Below are positions 62,906 to 64,000 of a stretch of 64,000 bases of DNA, piece after piece (position 1 is the first letter of the stretch; each line of letters starts with the position of its first letter). The notes under the pieces are model-generated. The model was not told the DNA's origin. It saw only the letters and a list, made by a program, of their open reading frames with translations, and made no database searches. The DNA comes from Bizionia sp. (lineage in GTDB: Bacteria > Bacteroidota > Bacteroidia > Flavobacteriales > Flavobacteriaceae): assembly GCA_020631395.1 (NCBI GenBank), contig JAHDHI010000003.1, forward strand, positions 1 to 64,000, in the 5' to 3' direction. Both the position numbers and the translations under genes were made by a program.

Positions 62906-64000
62906 ATGCAAATAAAGACTTCCCTAAGCATAGCTTTCATACTCATTTTCCTTACCACATATTCTCAAGAAAAATTACTGGCATTGACCATAGATGAAGG
63001 GTTGAAGGAAAACGCCAACGCAGTGGTGAGATTAGATGACAACCTCATAGAGGTAAAGGCTCACAACAGATTCACCTATACCAATAAAAGAATAATCACG
63101 ATTCTCAACAAGGCAGGAAATTCGGATATAGGTGCGGCGGTACATTATGACGACAACATAAACATAAGGAAATTGGAAGCTGTCATATACAATGCCTTTG
63201 GAAAGGAGATAAAGAAAATAAAGAAGAAGGATTTCGAAGATGTCAGTGCTGTACCCGGTGGGACGTTATATTCAGATAGTAGGATGAAATACCTGAGCTA
63301 TACCCCAATCAATTATCCGTATACGGTAGTCATGGAAAAAGAGATAGAGTACAAGTCGACAGCATTCATTCCTGGCTGGAGGCCAGTTGTGGGGTTTTAT
63401 GTAAGTACGGAAAATGCAAGCTACAAGATAGTAAATACCTCGGGAGTGGATTTAAAGGTCAAGACTACGAATTTCGAAAATTATGACATAGAAAAAATAG
63501 GCGAGCACGATTATTTGGCTAAAAACATGAAAGCAATGAAGGGAGAGGCCTATGCCCCGGCATTCAAGAGCTATGCTCCCTTTTTAAGAGTGGCCTTGGC
63601 CAAATTTACCATGGAAGGAGTAGATGGAGTAAACACGAATTGGAGCGACTTCGGGAAATGGATGAATGATGAATTGGTGGCGGATACGCAAGAGCTTCCA
63701 GAAGCAGTTAAAGACGAGGTGAAATCTTTGACAGCAAATGAAACAACTGACATTGAGAAAGCGAAATTGATCTATAAGTACGTGCAAGACAAAACCAGAT
63801 ACATCAGTGTTCAAGTAGGGATTGGAGGATGGAAACCCATGTTGGCAAGCGATGTGGATAGATTGGGATATGGTGACTGCAAAGCATTGACAAATTATAC
63901 AAAAGCATTGCTGGATGAGGTGAATGTGGAATCTTACTATACGGTCGTATACGGAGGTAACAATTTAAGAAGCATTGACAAGGAGTTTTCGGCAATAGAA
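62906..64000 (+). CDS. DUF3857 / transglutaminase-core exported protein, cut by the window end
   Basis: The first 365 codons of an open frame that continues beyond the window. Residues 1-21 are a signal peptide (MQIKTSLSIAFILIFLTTYSQ). The following part matches DUF3857 (LSYTPINYPYTVVMEKEIEY). GYGDCKALTNYTKALL near residue 325 is the transglutaminase-like catalytic cysteine region (C325). It is probably a periplasmic protein; the enzymatic role of such proteins is not settled. Confidence 0.85.
   Translation, partial: MQIKTSLSIAFILIFLTTYSQEKLLALTIDEGLKENANAVVRLDDNLIEVKAHNRFTYTNKRIITILNKAGNSDIGAAVHYDDNINIRKLEAVIYNAFGKEIKKIKKKDFEDVSAVPGGTLYSDSRMKYLSYTPINYPYTVVMEKEIEYKSTAFIPGWRPVVGFYVSTENASYKIVNTSGVDLKVKTTNFENYDIEKIGEHDYLAKNMKAMKGEAYAPAFKSYAPFLRVALAKFTMEGVDGVNTNWSDFGKWMNDELVADTQELPEAVKDEVKSLTANETTDIEKAKLIYKYVQDKTRYISVQVGIGGWKPMLASDVDRLGYGDCKALTNYTKALLDEVNVESYYTVVYGGNNLRSIDKEFSAIE

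Noticed and set aside
1-64000. CRISPR arrays, tRNA or rRNA genes, and a replication origin
   Set aside because: No regularly spaced repeats, cloverleaf sequences, rRNA signatures or DnaA-box clusters were noticed when reading both strands. A covariance-model scan was not possible here.

Overview
The window looks like a chromosomal segment of a Flavobacteriaceae-type bacterium (phylum Bacteroidota), probably marine. The evidence is a GldA gliding-motility ATPase, two type IX secretion (T9SS) C-terminal sorting domains, promoters of the Bacteroidota form TTG-N18-21-TAnnTTTG, weak ribosome binding sites and a low GC content. The species cannot be told from the sequence alone. No rRNA, tRNA or CRISPR array was seen.

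Layout. 1-1129: relic of an IS3-family transposase and a gene-poor stretch. 1130-6628: a very large secreted M43 metalloprotease carried by the T9SS. 6723-15023: isoleucine/valine operon (ilvE-ilvD-ilvB-ilvN-ilvC-ilvA), preceded by two successive leader-peptide attenuators and with a MITE-like palindrome before ilvA. 15264-17705: proC and a haem-c lipoprotein. 17805-22327 (minus strand): leucine operon leuA-leuC-leuD-leuB. 22476-24026: conserved hypothetical protein. 24119-35754: SAM-I riboswitch, then metY, a metX-aspartokinase-homoserine dehydrogenase fusion, metZ, a methionine synthase split into two genes around a small ABM-domain gene, a small unknown gene and metF. 35786-46034: Rrf2 regulator and a sulfate assimilation/cysteine cluster (DUF2061, cysH, cysD, cysN, sulfite reductase with a HEPN-like tail, two siroheme genes, ferredoxin-NADP reductase, ferredoxin, serine acetyltransferase, cysteine synthase). 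46045-50004 (minus strand): compact four-gene module of a receiver protein, a membrane helical-repeat protein, a BcsA-like glycosyltransferase and a YaiO-type outer-membrane barrel, probably for exopolysaccharide. 50373-53799: PagL-like lipid A deacylase, GIN-domain lipoprotein, two related small membrane proteins and gldA. 53903-58057: aromatic operon (prephenate dehydratase, aminotransferase, prephenate dehydrogenase, DAHP synthase-chorismate mutase) behind an aromatic leader-peptide attenuator. 58137-61369: AT-rich stretch with an M48 protease, a secreted unknown protein and an orphan sorting domain. 61415-64000: rsgA, dtd and the start of a DUF3857/transglutaminase protein cut by the window end.

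How the genes work together. Most of the window is an amino-acid biosynthesis super-region covering Ile, Val, Leu, Met, Cys, Phe, Tyr and one Pro step. Sulfate is activated by CysDN, reduced by CysH and by sulfite reductase (fed by its own ferredoxin and reductase, with siroheme made by neighbouring genes), and fixed by CysE/CysM or by the MetY/MetZ sulfhydrylases. The methionine genes then methylate homocysteine. Control is mainly by RNA: three peptide attenuators, each with a visible terminator and a complementary antiterminator arm, plus one SAM riboswitch. The most striking observations are the tandem ilv attenuators, the aromatic attenuator, the metX-thrA fusion under SAM control and the four-gene polysaccharide module.
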